Positions 1-8,884 are shown, counted from the stretch's first letter. The stretch: DNA of 64,000 nt from Pseudonocardia sp. N23 (GCF_002583555.1 NZ_BEGX01000016.1:35507-99506), one strand, 5' to 3'. Translations and numbers: made by a program. The notes: generated by a model not told the origin, from the letters alone.

Positions 1-323
1 GTCCGTCCGCCGAGATCACCGAGGCCGATGATCGATGCCGCGAGCTGCAGGAACACCGACCGGCCGAGCGGGACGAGGTCAGCTGCCTGCGACCGGACGC
101 AGTCGTCCAGGGTCGCGGCCACGACCGCGTCGTGGTCCGCGAGTGCCGTCCGCGACATCAGCGGGGCCAGCAGCCGGCGCCGACGCAGATGGGCGGGACC
201 GTCCATGACCAGGACGGTCCCGCCCACCAGCGGCGCGCTCTCGTGCTTGGACTCCTGCGCGAACAGGCGCGACGTCAGGATCTCGTCGGCCTCGGCCCAG
301 GAGGACACGCGCGCGAGGGTCAC
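1..323 (-). CDS. Cytochrome P450, N-terminal part, cut by the window edge
   Basis: The minus strand from a GTG at 323 stays open to base 1 (107 codons). The product contains SWAEADEILTSRLF, then VLVMDGPAHLRRRRLLAPL, then SRTALADHD. This is the B-C helix region of a bacterial P450 (the D-G-P-x-H-x-x-x-R-R segment) and resembles the same region of the P450 at 29588. The GTG overlaps the TGA of the molybdopterin gene (GTGA), so it is the last visible gene of the leftward molybdenum-hydroxylase operon. The I-helix and heme-cysteine regions lie outside the window. The family call is firm; the substrate is unknown. Confidence 0.8.
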   Translation of the reverse strand, partial: MTLARVSSWAEADEILTSRLFAQESKHESAPLVGGTVLVMDGPAHLRRRRLLAPLMSRTALADHDAVVAATLDDCVRSQAADLVPLGRSVFLQLAASIIGLGDLGGR

Positions 324-2677
324 TCCTTCTCGATCACACCCAGCAGCTCGAGCATCCGCGTCGGGGTGATCGGGGTCTCGGTGATCCGCGGCCGCCCGAC
401 CTGCGCGAGCGCGTCGTCGATCGCGTTGAGCAACGCCGCGGGGGCGAGCACCGTGCCACCCTCACCGACGCCACGCGACCCGACGACCTTGTCGGTCTCG
501 AACTCCATGTGCTCGATCTCGATCTCCGGCAGCTCCGGGGCCGAGGGCATCAGGTAGTCCATGAACGTCGCCGTCAGGTACTGACCGTCCTCGGCGTACG
601 CGGAGTGCTCCAGCAGCATGCCGCCGACGCCCATCGCGATCCCGCCGATGACCTGCCCCTCGACGACGGCCGGGTTGATCATCTTGCCGCAGTCCTCGAC
701 GACGAGGAACCGCTGCACCTCGATCTTCCCGGTCTGCTGGTCGACCTCGACCCAGCAGGCGTGGCTGGCCTGGGAGAACCCGCCACCCTCACCGTCGTAG
801 TCGGCGACGAACTCCATCTCGGTGTTCGTGCCCGGCGGCATCTGGTCGGGCGCGAGCCAGCACCCCATCGCGATCTGGCCCATCGGCACCGAAGCGCCCG
901 GGGCACCCTTGACCGACACGACGCCGTCGGCGATCTGCAGGTCCTCGACGCTCGCCTCCAGCATGTGCGAGGCGATCTCCAGCACCCGCTTCCGGAGCTC
1001 ACGTGCGCCGTAGACGGCGGCGCCGCTGGCCATCGTCGCGGCCCGGCTTCCGCCCGTCCCCAGCATGGAGAACGGGGTGGCGTCGGTGTCGCCGTAGACG
1101 ATGCGGATGTCGTCGAACCCGACGCCGAGCTCGTCGGCGATCAGCTGCGACAGCGTCGTCTCGTGGCTCTGGCCGTGCGGGGTCTGCGGGGTGAAGGCAG
1201 TGACCTTGCCGTCGATCTCGATCCGGATCCGGCAGGGCTCCGAGCCGAACGGGAACCCGACGGCCGCCCAGAACTCCTGGGTGCCGGGCGCCGGCTCGAT
1301 GAACGTCCCGACGCCGAAGCCGAGCAGCCGGCCCTCCGCGCGGGCCGCCTCCTGCTGGCGGCGGACCTCGTCGAGGTCGACCATCTCGACCAGCTTCTGG
1401 AATGTCTCGGCCGCGGTGACGTTCTCCAGCGTCACGTTGGTGATCATCTTCGTGGGCTGGTCGTCGAGGGTGATGAGGTTGCGCGTCCGCACCTCGACCG
1501 GCGAGATCCCGCACGTCTCGGCGATCTTGTCCATCAGCCGCTCGCGCACCAGCGTCTCCACGGCCCAGGGCCCGCGCAGCGAGATGTAGGACGCCTTGTT
1601 CGTGGCGACGATGTGGTGCTGGAAATGGTAGGCGGGCAGCTTGTAGGGGCCGGGCAGCGTGGTGCGCACGAGGCCTGCGTAGACCGTGGCCGGCGGGTTG
1701 ATCGGGTAGGCGCCCGCGTCGAGCTTCATGGTGACGCGCAGCCCCAGCAGGGTTCCGTCGGCCTTCACCGCGGCCTGCAGCGTCAGCTGCTCCTCGCGGG
1801 CGGCACCGGCCGCGACGAGGTGCTCGTTGCGGTCCTCCACCCACTTCACGGCCCCGCCGACCGCCTTGGCCGCCGCACACACGGCGACGTCCTCGCGGTA
1901 GGCGGAGAACTTCAGGCCGAAGCCACCGCCGATGTTGTTGGCGGTCACACGGAACTGGTGGATGGGCTGGCGGATCCAGCCGGCCAGCAGGAACCGCAGC
2001 GTGTGCGTCGTCTGCGTCGACGCCTCGTAGACGAGCTGGCCGCTGCCGGTCTCGTAGGTGGCGACGCCACCGCGGGTCTCCATCGGGTTGCACGCCCAGC
2101 GGTGCTGGTCGAGCGACTGCTCCACGACGTGGTCGGCCTGGGAGAACGCGGCCTCGATGTCGCCGAAGAGCTGCTCGTCGGTGTGCACGACGTTGCCGGG
2201 CACGTCGCCGAACAGCTCGGTGGCACCGTCGGCCAGGCCGGCGGTGGTGCTCATGATCGGGTCGAGGATGTCGTAGTCGATCTCGATCAGACCGGCCGCG
2301 TCCTCCGCGATGTACCGGCTCTCGGCAATGATCAACGCCACCGGTTCGCCGACGAAGCGCACGACGTCGTGCGCGATCGCCGGGTACGACGGGCTGTGCA
2401 GGCCGGGGATCGGCTGGGCGAAGCTCAGGTCCTCGGTGATCGCGCTCATGTCGGCGCCGGTGAAGACGCGCACCACGCCCTCGACCTTGCGCGCCTCGTC
2501 GACGTCGATCGAGGTGATCCGGCCGTGGGCGACCGTGCTGCGCAGGAAGTGTGCGTGCAGCATCCCGCGGGCCTGCACGTCGTCGACGTAGCGACCGGTG
2601 CCGGTGAGGATCGTGCGGTCCTCCTTGCGGTGGACCCGTGCCCCGACCAGCCCGGAGATCGCGCTGCCGCCTGCCAT
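320..2677 (-). CDS. Xanthine dehydrogenase/CO dehydrogenase-family molybdopterin-binding large subunit
   Basis: The product is 785 residues, the usual length for a CoxL/XdhB-type catalytic subunit. It has the N-terminal Ald_Xan_dh domain, the cofactor motif GGGFG at about 250-254, and a C-terminal GVGEGGTV with the family's catalytic Glu near 739. The active-site loop reads SYISLRGPWAVE at about 364-375, not the AYRGAGR of form II or the CSFR-type loop of true CO dehydrogenase, so this is probably a hydroxylase or dehydrogenase for an organic substrate. It follows the FAD and [2Fe-2S] subunit genes. Its ATG overlaps the small-subunit stop by one base (TGATG). The complex would be cytoplasmic and put a water-derived oxygen onto its substrate. 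Confidence 0.9.
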   Translation of the reverse strand: MAGGSAISGLVGARVHRKEDRTILTGTGRYVDDVQARGMLHAHFLRSTVAHGRITSIDVDEARKVEGVVRVFTGADMSAITEDLSFAQPIPGLHSPSYPAIAHDVVRFVGEPVALIIAESRYIAEDAAGLIEIDYDILDPIMSTTAGLADGATELFGDVPGNVVHTDEQLFGDIEAAFSQADHVVEQSLDQHRWACNPMETRGGVATYETGSGQLVYEASTQTTHTLRFLLAGWIRQPIHQFRVTANNIGGGFGLKFSAYREDVAVCAAAKAVGGAVKWVEDRNEHLVAAGAAREEQLTLQAAVKADGTLLGLRVTMKLDAGAYPINPPATVYAGLVRTTLPGPYKLPAYHFQHHIVATNKASYISLRGPWAVETLVRERLMDKIAETCGISPVEVRTRNLITLDDQPTKMITNVTLENVTAAETFQKLVEMVDLDEVRRQQEAARAEGRLLGFGVGTFIEPAPGTQEFWAAVGFPFGSEPCRIRIEIDGKVTAFTPQTPHGQSHETTLSQLIADELGVGFDDIRIVYGDTDATPFSMLGTGGSRAATMASGAAVYGARELRKRVLEIASHMLEASVEDLQIADGVVSVKGAPGASVPMGQIAMGCWLAPDQMPPGTNTEMEFVADYDGEGGGFSQASHACWVEVDQQTGKIEVQRFLVVEDCGKMINPAVVEGQVIGGIAMGVGGMLLEHSAYAEDGQYLTATFMDYLMPSAPELPEIEIEHMEFETDKVVGSRGVGEGGTVLAPAALLNAIDDALAQVGRPRITETPITPTRMLELLGVIEKE

Positions 2678-3177
2678 CAGGACTCCTTCCCGGCGGTACC
2701 CGCGAGCGCCGCCTCGGTGCCGTCGACGATCGACTGGTAGCCGGTGCAGCGACAGATGTTGCCCGACAGCTCCTCACGGATCTCGGTGCGCGAGCACGGC
2801 ACCGGGCGGCCCGCCTTCTTGTCCTCGCACATCCCGTAGATCGTCATCACGAACCCGGGGGTGCAGAAGCCACACTGGAAGGAGTGGTTGTCGCGCAACG
2901 CCTGCTGTACGGGGTGCAGCTCGCCGTCGCCCGTCGCGAGACCCTCGACGGTGGTGATCTCGCGCCCGTCGGCCTGGACGGCGAGCTGGGTGCACGAGCG
3001 CTCGGTGTGCCCGTCGACGATGACGGTGCAGGCCCCGCAGACGCCGTGCTCGCACCCGAGGTGCGTGGCGGTGAGGCCGAGGTCCTCGCGCAGGAAGTCG
3101 GCGAGCGTGCGCCGGACCTCCACGTTCACGGTCCGCTTCCGTCCGTTGACGGTCACGGTGATCTCGCGGGTGTTCAT
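2677..3177 (-). CDS. [2Fe-2S] small subunit of the molybdenum hydroxylase
   Basis: From the ATG at 3177 the product has 166 residues, typical of CoxS/XdhC-type subunits. The plant-type cluster ligands are C42, C47, C50 and C62, and the second cluster lies in CGFCTPGF (C102, C105) and CRCTGY (C142, C144). It would pass electrons from the molybdenum site to the FAD subunit. An in-frame extension to 3270 exists, but its translation (Ser/Arg/Pro-rich) lies upstream of the conserved domain, so I use the internal ATG; a GTG directly before it is equally possible. It sits between the FAD and large subunits. Confidence 0.9.
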   Translation of the reverse strand: MNTREITVTVNGRKRTVNVEVRRTLADFLREDLGLTATHLGCEHGVCGACTVIVDGHTERSCTQLAVQADGREITTVEGLATGDGELHPVQQALRDNHSFQCGFCTPGFVMTIYGMCEDKKAGRPVPCSRTEIREELSGNICRCTGYQSIVDGTEAALAGTAGKES

Positions 3178-3250
3178 CACTCGCCCTCGCTGACGCTCGG
3201 GCGGCTCTTCGCGCGGGTGCTGTGCTGACGGTTCACTCGCTGACGCTCCT

Positions 3251-4129
3251 TCACAGGGTCTCCCGGGCACGAGCAGCGGCGGTGCGGACGGCCTTGCGGA
3301 TCAGCACGCCCGCGATGTGCTTGCGGTAGGCGGCGGAACCGTGGAGGTCCGACGAGGGGGACAGGTCGGCGACGGTGGCGTCGGCGGCCTCGTCGAGTAC
3401 GGCGTCGTCGATGGTCCGTCCGGCCAGCGCGGCCTCGGCCTTGCTGGCGCGCACGGGTGCCAGGTCGACACCGGAGATCGCGATGCGGGCCTCGGCGACG
3501 GTGTCACCGTCGAGCCGCACCTGGGCGGCCACCCCGGCCATGGCGAAGTCGCCGTGACGTCGGGCGACCTCCTCGTAGGCGGCACCGGTACCGGGTCCGG
3601 CCGCCCGGATGCGGACGGCGGTGAGGATCTCGTCCTCGGACAGCGCCGTGGTGAAGAAGCCGGTGAAGAAGTCGGCGGCGCGGATGGAGCGTTCACCGCC
3701 GGGACCCTGCGCGACGAGCTCGGCGTCGAGGCAGGCCGCGACCGTCGGGAGTTCCGCGGCGGGATCGGCATGGGCGATGCTGCCGCCGACGGTGCCGCGG
3801 TTGCGGATCGCGCCGTGACCGATCAGCGGGATCGCGGCGGCCATCAGGGGGATCGACCGGCGCACGACGTCCGAGCGTCCGGCGACGGCCTGGCGCACGA
3901 GCGCACCGATCGTGACGACGCCGGCCTCCTCGGTGATCTCCGAGAGGTTCTCGATGCCGTTGATGTCGACGATGCGACCGGGCTGGGCGAGGCGCAGGCT
4001 GAGGAGCGGGACGAGACTCTGCCCGCCTGCCAGGACCTTCACGTCGCCGATGTCGTCGGTGGTGGACAGTGCGGTCACGGCCTCGTCGACCGACGTCGGT
4101 GACACGTACTCGAAGACAGCGGGCTTCAT
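3251..4129 (-). CDS. FAD-binding medium subunit of the molybdenum hydroxylase
   Basis: CoxM-like protein of 292 residues. The two FAD-binding signatures are AGGQSL at 34-39 and RNRGTVGGSIAHADP at 110-124, and the CO-dehydrogenase flavoprotein C-terminal domain follows. It receives electrons from the [2Fe-2S] subunit and hands them to an acceptor. I chose the ATG at 4129 because GAGGG stands five bases upstream; a GTG at 4141 would add four residues. It is the first gene of the leftward operon and is divergent from the two-repeat protein gene at 4330, with a shared regulatory region at 4130-4329. Confidence 0.9.
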   Translation of the reverse strand: MKPAVFEYVSPTSVDEAVTALSTTDDIGDVKVLAGGQSLVPLLSLRLAQPGRIVDINGIENLSEITEEAGVVTIGALVRQAVAGRSDVVRRSIPLMAAAIPLIGHGAIRNRGTVGGSIAHADPAAELPTVAACLDAELVAQGPGGERSIRAADFFTGFFTTALSEDEILTAVRIRAAGPGTGAAYEEVARRHGDFAMAGVAAQVRLDGDTVAEARIAISGVDLAPVRASKAEAALAGRTIDDAVLDEAADATVADLSPSSDLHGSAAYRKHIAGVLIRKAVRTAAARARETL

Positions 4130-4170
4130 GGGCGCCCTCACCTCTCTGTGAGATCGTCCGTTGACTGGGG

Positions 4171-4193
4171 GATATTGTTATCAGAGATTGCTG
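4171..4193 (+). promoter_or_regulatory. Weak copy of the cluster motif between divergent operons
   Basis: An AT-rich island in the GC-rich spacer reads GATATTGTTATCAGAGATT. Its end, CAGAGATT, is the same as in the site upstream of the paralogous gene at 20411. A TTGACT lies at 4161-4166, 18 bases before GAGATT. It probably marks the promoter/operator for one or both divergent operons. Confidence 0.45.
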
Positions 4194-4329
4194 TGGCGGG
4201 ACAGTCCGGGGACGGTATTCCGGATTCACGGCGAGAGGATCGGAATTATTCCGAGAATGCGGATTTCTCGCCTCATGCATGTGCTTCACCACCATAGGAT
4301 CAACGCCGGGACGAGGGGAAGTGCCGCCC

Positions 4330-5172
4330 GTGACCAGCACGCAGGACCTCCAGACCGTCGTGGCCGAACACGATCGCGGGCACGTCGTCGCGATCGACTC
4401 GGCCTACGACGTCGACGCCCGCAACACCGGACGCGACGTCGTCGTCTCCGCGTCCTACTCCGGGGTCCTGCCCGCCCGGTTCGTCGCCGACCGCCGCCCC
4501 CGTGGGGCGATCGGGCTCGACTGCGGGATCGGCCCCGAGGGCGCCGGCATCGCCGGGCTCTGGTTCTACGAGGCGCTCGGCATCCCCGCCGCGACCGCCG
4601 ACGTCACCGGTGTGCACCTCGGCGACGGCGTCGACGTCCACCGCCACGGCCGGATCAGCCGGGTCAACGCCGTCGCCGCCGCCTGTGGCGTCACCGTCGG
4701 CATGCCGGTCGCCGACGCCGCACTGCTCCTGCTCACCACCGACCCCGCCGCGCAGACGCCCTCGGAGATCACACGCCGCACCGTCATGGAGGAAGGCCCG
4801 GACGGGCGCGCCGTCGTCTGCACCGACTCGATCGCCTTCGGCACCCCCGCCGACCGTGACATCAACGTCCTGGTCACCGCGGGGCACACCGGCCGCTCCA
4901 GCGTCCCCTACCTGCGGAGGTTCAGCCCGTATGGCTTCATCTGCTCCGACGGCGGGCGCGGCCGCGACGACTCCGGCGTCGCCGGGCTCGCGATCGTCGA
5001 GGCCGACGGTCTGGCCGGCGCATGCGTCGACGCCCGCACCGCGATGATGGGCGACGGCCTGTCCAGCTACCGCGACGGCGTGATCAGCGCGGTCAACGCC
5101 CTCGCCGCCCGGTGCGGTGTCGAGATCGGGATGCCCGCGAGCGAGGCGGCGCACCGGCTGCTGCACCGGTGA
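4330..5172 (+). CDS. Unrecognised protein built of two homologous ~100-residue repeats (copy 1)
   Basis: I do not recognise the family. The 280-residue product is an internal duplication. Residues 37-135 and 178-278 share the order hydrophobic strand, Arg-rich turn, GxIxxDxGxG, (S/A)G(I/V)AGL, A..D..T, GDG, a stretch with (R/H)xGxIS.VN, CGV..GM, and AA..LL. A second copy is encoded at 20411-21280 and matches over the full length, including VDARNTGRDVVV near the N-terminus. There is no signal peptide or membrane segment, so it should be a cytoplasmic enzyme or binding protein. I use the GTG at 4330, with GAGGGGA about ten bases upstream. Its TGA overlaps the GTG of the EthD gene. I tested and dropped the idea that it is a cyanuric-acid/barbiturase amidohydrolase: the length is short and it has two units instead of three. 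Confidence 0.75.
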   Translation: MTSTQDLQTVVAEHDRGHVVAIDSAYDVDARNTGRDVVVSASYSGVLPARFVADRRPRGAIGLDCGIGPEGAGIAGLWFYEALGIPAATADVTGVHLGDGVDVHRHGRISRVNAVAAACGVTVGMPVADAALLLLTTDPAAQTPSEITRRTVMEEGPDGRAVVCTDSIAFGTPADRDINVLVTAGHTGRSSVPYLRRFSPYGFICSDGGRGRDDSGVAGLAIVEADGLAGACVDARTAMMGDGLSSYRDGVISAVNALAARCGVEIGMPASEAAHRLLHR

Positions 5173-5807
5173 TCACCCGGTTCGGGCTCGCGCCCCGCAA
5201 GGCCGGGTTCACCGTCGACCGGTTCCAGCAGCACTGGCGTGAGCGCCACGGTGCCGTGATCGGTGTGCTGCCCGGCCTGCGCCGCTACTGGCAGAACCAC
5301 GCGGTGGCGGGCACCGGGCTGCCGTGGCCGGGGTTCGACGCCTGCTCGGAGATGGACGCCGACGACGTCGCGGCCTTCGACACCGTCTTCGCCGAGCCCC
5401 ACTACCTGACGGCCGGGCGTGCCGACGAGCGCCGCTTCGTCGACCGCAGCGGCGGGGGAGCGGTGCTCACCGAGCGGGTCGCCGGCACGCCGCCCGCCGA
5501 GCCCGGGGGAGTCCGGCTGCTGACGCTCATGCGCGGCGCCCCCGACGTCGCGACCGGCGACCTCGCTGCGGTCCTCGGCGCACCGGGCCGGGGTGGGGCC
5601 GCCACCGCGGTCGAGGCGTTCGTCCGGTTGCCCGGTCCGCTCGGGATCGTCGACGCCGTCGAGGCACTGTGGTTCCCCTCCGCCGATGCCGCTCTGGGGC
5701 ACGTGACCTCGGAAGCGGCCGAGGTCGACCGGCGTGCACTGGCCGGCCGGGTGGCCGCCACCGAGCGGGTGCTGGCGACGGTCCACGTGGTCCCGCTCGG
5801 CGTCTAG
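5169..5807 (+). CDS. EthD-domain protein
   Basis: The 212-residue product starts VITRFGLAPRKAGFTVDRF followed by QQHWRERHGAVI. This is the typical EthD opening (ferredoxin-like fold dimer, with the H-W-x-x-x-H-G segment). EthD proteins accompany degradation systems such as ether-cleaving P450s, but their exact role is often unclear. The GTG overlaps the stop of the two-repeat gene (GTGA), so the two are co-translated. The second half (about 110-212) looks like a degenerate second copy of the domain. The stop overlaps that of the convergent SnoaL-like gene within CTAG. Confidence 0.75.
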   Translation: MITRFGLAPRKAGFTVDRFQQHWRERHGAVIGVLPGLRRYWQNHAVAGTGLPWPGFDACSEMDADDVAAFDTVFAEPHYLTAGRADERRFVDRSGGGAVLTERVAGTPPAEPGGVRLLTLMRGAPDVATGDLAAVLGAPGRGGAATAVEAFVRLPGPLGIVDAVEALWFPSADAALGHVTSEAAEVDRRALAGRVAATERVLATVHVVPLGV

Positions 5808-6343
5808 CTCTGTGAGTACGCCTGCCACGTCGGCAGCGACTCCGGGATGTCGGCCGCGACGGGCTCGGTCCCCGGCCAGCGCCGGCGCAACGTCCCGGCC
5901 AGGACGTCGGGCAGGTCGGCCAGGGGAGCGGCGTAGAGCTGCAGGGCGCGCCGCGACACGAACCGCCACCGCCCCTGCTCGCGGCGGTACACGTCGAGGT
6001 AGCGCAGCGCGACGACGAACGGCGTCGGCAGGATCGCCAGCTCCGCGTGCGCCGACACGACGCCGGTCGCGTCGTCGGGACCGGTGAACTCGACCGTGTG
6101 GCTGTGCGGGTAGTGGTAGGTCATCCCGTAGCGGTCGAGCTGGCGACGGTAGTAGCCCATCACCGCGTCGCGGCCGGTCATCGGGCCGTCGGTGGAGTCG
6201 AAGACGGCGTCGGAGGTGTAGAGCGCGGCCAGCCCGTCGACGTCGCGGTCGTCGAGCAGCCTGCCGTAGAACGCGACGAGCTCGCCGAGCTCGGCGCGGT
6301 CCTCCAGCCGCCGGATGCGTGCCTCCAGGTCCTCGGTCGCCAT
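5804..6343 (-). CDS. SnoaL-like/NTF2-fold protein
   Basis: The 179-residue product opens with a helix (ATEDLEARIRRLEDRAEL) and then shows the SnoaL_4 pattern LVAFYGRLLDDRDVDGLAAL, YTSDAVFDS, and YPHSHTVEFTG. Such proteins are small cone-shaped isomerases, dehydratases or hydroxylase partners; members of this layout are frequent in steroid and aromatic catabolic clusters. The ATG at 6343 has GGGAGGAG seven bases upstream, better than the in-frame ATG at 6370. It is transcribed away from the hydratase gene at 6400, and its promoter region carries the cluster motif at 6371-6399. Confidence 0.8.
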   Translation of the reverse strand: MATEDLEARIRRLEDRAELGELVAFYGRLLDDRDVDGLAALYTSDAVFDSTDGPMTGRDAVMGYYRRQLDRYGMTYHYPHSHTVEFTGPDDATGVVSAHAELAILPTPFVVALRYLDVYRREQGRWRFVSRRALQLYAAPLADLPDVLAGTLRRRWPGTEPVAADIPESLPTWQAYSQS

Positions 6344-6370
6344 GACCGCTCCTCCCGTGCGCGTTGTCAT

Positions 6371-6399
6371 CGCTAATCCAGGGTGATAGTAGTCAGCAT
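6371..6399 (-). promoter_or_regulatory. Cluster motif, strong copy, overlapping the hydratase promoter
   Basis: On the minus strand this reads GCTG, then ACTATCACCCTGGATT after four bases. I count 20 of 27 positions identical to the site at 29527. On the plus strand it includes TAGTAG at 6387-6392, 17 bases after TTGTCA at 6364. That would start transcription at about the ATG at 6400. An operator overlapping a leaderless promoter is the simplest reading. Confidence 0.65.
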
Positions 6400-7176
6400 A
6401 TGAACGACGGTTCCGCAGATGTGACGGTCGAACGACGTGGCGACGTGGCCTGGATCCGGTTGAACCGGCCGGACCGCATGAACGCCTACGACGCCGCGAT
6501 GGGCCGGGCGCTCACCGACGCCGTCCGCGGCGCCTCCGACGCCGGGGTGATCGTCCTGACCGGCAGTGGCCGGGCCTTCTGCGCCGGCGGCTACCTCGCC
6601 AACCTCGCCGACCCGGACCCCGAGGAGCTGCGCGGGATGTTCCACGCGTCGCTGGAGCTGTTCGACGTCATCCGGACCTCGCCGCGGCCGGTCATCGCCG
6701 CCGTCAACGGTGCGGCGGCCGGGGGCGGCAACGAGCTCGTCGTCGCCTGCGACCTCGCGATCGCGGCTCGCAGCGCCGAGCTCGGCCAGACCGGGCCCCG
6801 CGTCGGCAGCGCGCCCGTCCTGGGCGGGACCAACCTGCTGGCGATCTCGGTGGGGGAGAAGCGCGCCAAGGAGATCTCCATGATGTGCCGGCGCTACACC
6901 GCCGCGCAGGCCCTCGAGCTGGGCTGGCTCAACGCCGTCGTCGACGACGACGAGCTGGAGGCCGAGGTGACCCGCTGGGCCGACGAGCTGCTCGCGCTCT
7001 CCCCGCGCTACCTGGAGATCGCCAAGATCAGCTCCAACGTGTGGTGGAACGCCTGCCGGGACAACTACGTCTCCGGGCTCGGCATGCTCGTGCAGGCCAT
7101 CGGATCGCCCGACATGCGCGAGGGGGCGGCGGCGTTCATGGAGAAGCGCGCCCCGCGCTTCCGGGACCTCCGATGA
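6400..7176 (+). CDS. Enoyl-CoA hydratase/isomerase family protein
   Basis: The 258-residue crotonase-fold protein has RPDRMNAYD near the N-terminus, the oxyanion-hole segments GSGRAFCAGG and NGAAAGGGNELVVACDLAIA, and a conserved C-terminal FMEKRAPRF. It would hydrate or isomerise an enoyl-CoA. No Shine-Dalgarno sequence precedes the ATG at 6400, and a -10-like TAGTAG lies 7-13 bases upstream, so the mRNA is probably leaderless. The ATG of the ligase gene overlaps its stop (ATGA). The promoter carries the shared cluster motif. Confidence 0.88.
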   Translation: MNDGSADVTVERRGDVAWIRLNRPDRMNAYDAAMGRALTDAVRGASDAGVIVLTGSGRAFCAGGYLANLADPDPEELRGMFHASLELFDVIRTSPRPVIAAVNGAAAGGGNELVVACDLAIAARSAELGQTGPRVGSAPVLGGTNLLAISVGEKRAKEISMMCRRYTAAQALELGWLNAVVDDDELEAEVTRWADELLALSPRYLEIAKISSNVWWNACRDNYVSGLGMLVQAIGSPDMREGAAAFMEKRAPRFRDLR

Positions 7177-8813
7177 GGACCTACCGCGACCTGCACCTCA
7201 CCTTCCCCGACCGCGCCACGTGGACGCTGCCCGCGGTGCTGCGCCACCGCGCCGGCACCCACGGCGACGCCGTGTTCCTCGACGTCCCGTTCCAGAAGGT
7301 GCAGCTCACCTACGCCGAGACCCTCGACGCCGCGGAGCGCGTCGGCGGGGGACTGCTCGCCGGGGGCTGCGTGCAGGGCGACCGCGTCCTGATCATGGCG
7401 GCCAACGGGATCGACTACCTGCTCGCCTGGATGGGCGCGTCGGTCGCGGGGCTCGTCGAGGTCCCGATCAACACCGCCTACCGCGGCACGTTCCTGGAGC
7501 ACCAGGTGCGGACGGTCGCGCCCCGCGCAGCGGTCGTCGACCCGGGGTTCGTGGCGCACTTCCTCGACCTGGAGGCGGCGAAGGGCATCGGCACGTTCTA
7601 CGTCACCGGCTCCTCGTCCTCGTCCCGCGAGGCGATCGCGGCGCTGCGCGGCGCGGGGTGGTCGGCGGAGCCGTTCTCGCTGCTCAGCGGGGCCGACCGG
7701 CCCGCCTCGCTGCCCGAGGTGGCCGCCTCCGATCCCGCCGCGATCCTGTTCACCAGCGGCACCACCGGGCTGTCCAAGGGCGTCACCATGCCGCACACCC
7801 ACTTCCACTTCTTCGCCGACGAGTGCGTCTCGCTGTGCCGGCTCACCGACGCCGACGCACACATGGCCGTCGGACCCCTCTTCCACGGCAATGCCCAGTT
7901 CCTGGCCTGCTACCCGGCGATGATCGTCGGCGCCCGGTTCGTGCTCCAGCAGCGCTTCAGCGCCAGCCGGTGGGTCGAGCAGCTGCGTGAGTCGGGCGTG
8001 ACCGTCACCAACTTCATCGGCGTGATGATGGACTGGGTGCACAAGCAGCCCCGCCGCGACGACGACGCCGACAACCCCCTGCGCTGCCTCTACGCCGTCC
8101 CGCTCGCCACCTCGATCGCCCCGGACTTCAAGGAGCGCTTCGGGATCGAGGCGTTCGTCGAGAACTTCGGGCTCACCGAGATCTCCATGCCGATCCTCAC
8201 GCCCTACGGGGAGGACCGCCCGGCCGGGGCCGCGGGGCTGCTCGTCGAGGACTACTTCGACGTGCGGCTCGTCGACCCCGGGACCGACGAGGAGGTGCCA
8301 CTCGGGGAGGTCGGGGAGCTGGTGGTCCGCGCGCACCTGCCGTTCACCATGACGACGGGCTACTACGGCATGCCGGAACGCACCGTCGAGGCCCAGCGCA
8401 ACCTGTGGTTCCACACCGGCGACGGCCTGCGCCGCGACGCCGACGGCTGGTACTACTTCGTCGACCGGCTCAAGGACGCCCTGCGCAGGCGCGGGGAGAA
8501 CATCAGTTCCTTCGAGGTCGAGCAGCCGGTCCTCGCCCACCCCGGGGTGCTGGACTGCGCTGTCGTGGGTGTGCCGGCCGACTCCGAGGCCGGTGAGGAC
8601 GAGCTCCTCCTCGTCGTCGTCCCGGAGGAGGGCACGACGCTGACCGCGGCCGAGGTGTGGGAGTGGTGCGAGCCGCGGCTGCCCGCCTTCGCCGTCCCGC
8701 GCTACGTCCGCATCGTGGCGTCGCTGCCGATGACCCCGTCGGGCAAGGTCCGCAAGCTGGAGCTCCGGGAGTCCGGCGTCGACGTCACGACGGCGGACCG
8801 CGAGACCCGGTGA
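7173..8813 (+). CDS. Acyl-CoA synthetase (AMP-dependent synthetase/ligase)
   Basis: The 546-residue ANL-superfamily protein has the P-loop-like FTSGTTGLSKGVT, the A5 motif FGLTEISM, the adenine/ribose motif WFHTGDGLRRD, the hinge RRRGENISSFEVE, and the C-terminal PSGKVRK with the catalytic Lys. The sequence is of the CaiC/fatty-acid ligase type. It would activate a carboxylic acid with ATP and CoA. Co-translated with the hydratase upstream (ATGA). A hairpin of the dispersed palindrome family follows 15 bases after the stop and may terminate transcription. Confidence 0.9.
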   Translation: MRTYRDLHLTFPDRATWTLPAVLRHRAGTHGDAVFLDVPFQKVQLTYAETLDAAERVGGGLLAGGCVQGDRVLIMAANGIDYLLAWMGASVAGLVEVPINTAYRGTFLEHQVRTVAPRAAVVDPGFVAHFLDLEAAKGIGTFYVTGSSSSSREAIAALRGAGWSAEPFSLLSGADRPASLPEVAASDPAAILFTSGTTGLSKGVTMPHTHFHFFADECVSLCRLTDADAHMAVGPLFHGNAQFLACYPAMIVGARFVLQQRFSASRWVEQLRESGVTVTNFIGVMMDWVHKQPRRDDDADNPLRCLYAVPLATSIAPDFKERFGIEAFVENFGLTEISMPILTPYGEDRPAGAAGLLVEDYFDVRLVDPGTDEEVPLGEVGELVVRAHLPFTMTTGYYGMPERTVEAQRNLWFHTGDGLRRDADGWYYFVDRLKDALRRRGENISSFEVEQPVLAHPGVLDCAVVGVPADSEAGEDELLLVVVPEEGTTLTAAEVWEWCEPRLPAFAVPRYVRIVASLPMTPSGKVRKLELRESGVDVTTADRETR

Positions 8814-8827
8814 GCAACAGACCTCCT

Positions 8828-8863
8828 GAGTGGCGGCCGTCGCTGTAGCGACCATCGCCACCC
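8828..8863. repeat. Dispersed palindrome (REP-like), copy 1, between convergent genes
   Basis: The arms GTGGCGGCCGTCGCT (8830-8844) and AGCGACCATCGCCAC (8847-8861) pair, with three internal mismatches. The right arm is the complement of GTGGCGATGGTCGCT, the sequence shared with the copies at 16908 and 32999. It sits between two converging units and could act as a bidirectional terminator. Confidence 0.7.
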
Positions 8864-8884
8864 ACGAGCGCTGGCAGGCGTTCC

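Noticed and set aside
509..2740. A 743-codon open frame on the plus strand opposite the molybdopterin subunit gene
   Set aside because: It is the antisense shadow of a clear minus-strand gene. Its product is rich in Arg, Gly and Asp without any domain, as expected in very GC-rich DNA. The same applies to many other long antisense frames in the window.
320..4129. A true CO dehydrogenase (coxMSL) operon
   Set aside because: The large-subunit loop lacks the Cys of the CO-oxidising active site, and no cox accessory genes are next to it.
4330..5172. Assignment of the two-repeat protein to the cyanuric acid hydrolase/barbiturase family
   Set aside because: That family has three repeat units, about 350 residues, and Ser-Lys pairs in each unit. 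Here there are two units, 280 residues, and no matching Ser-Lys pattern.
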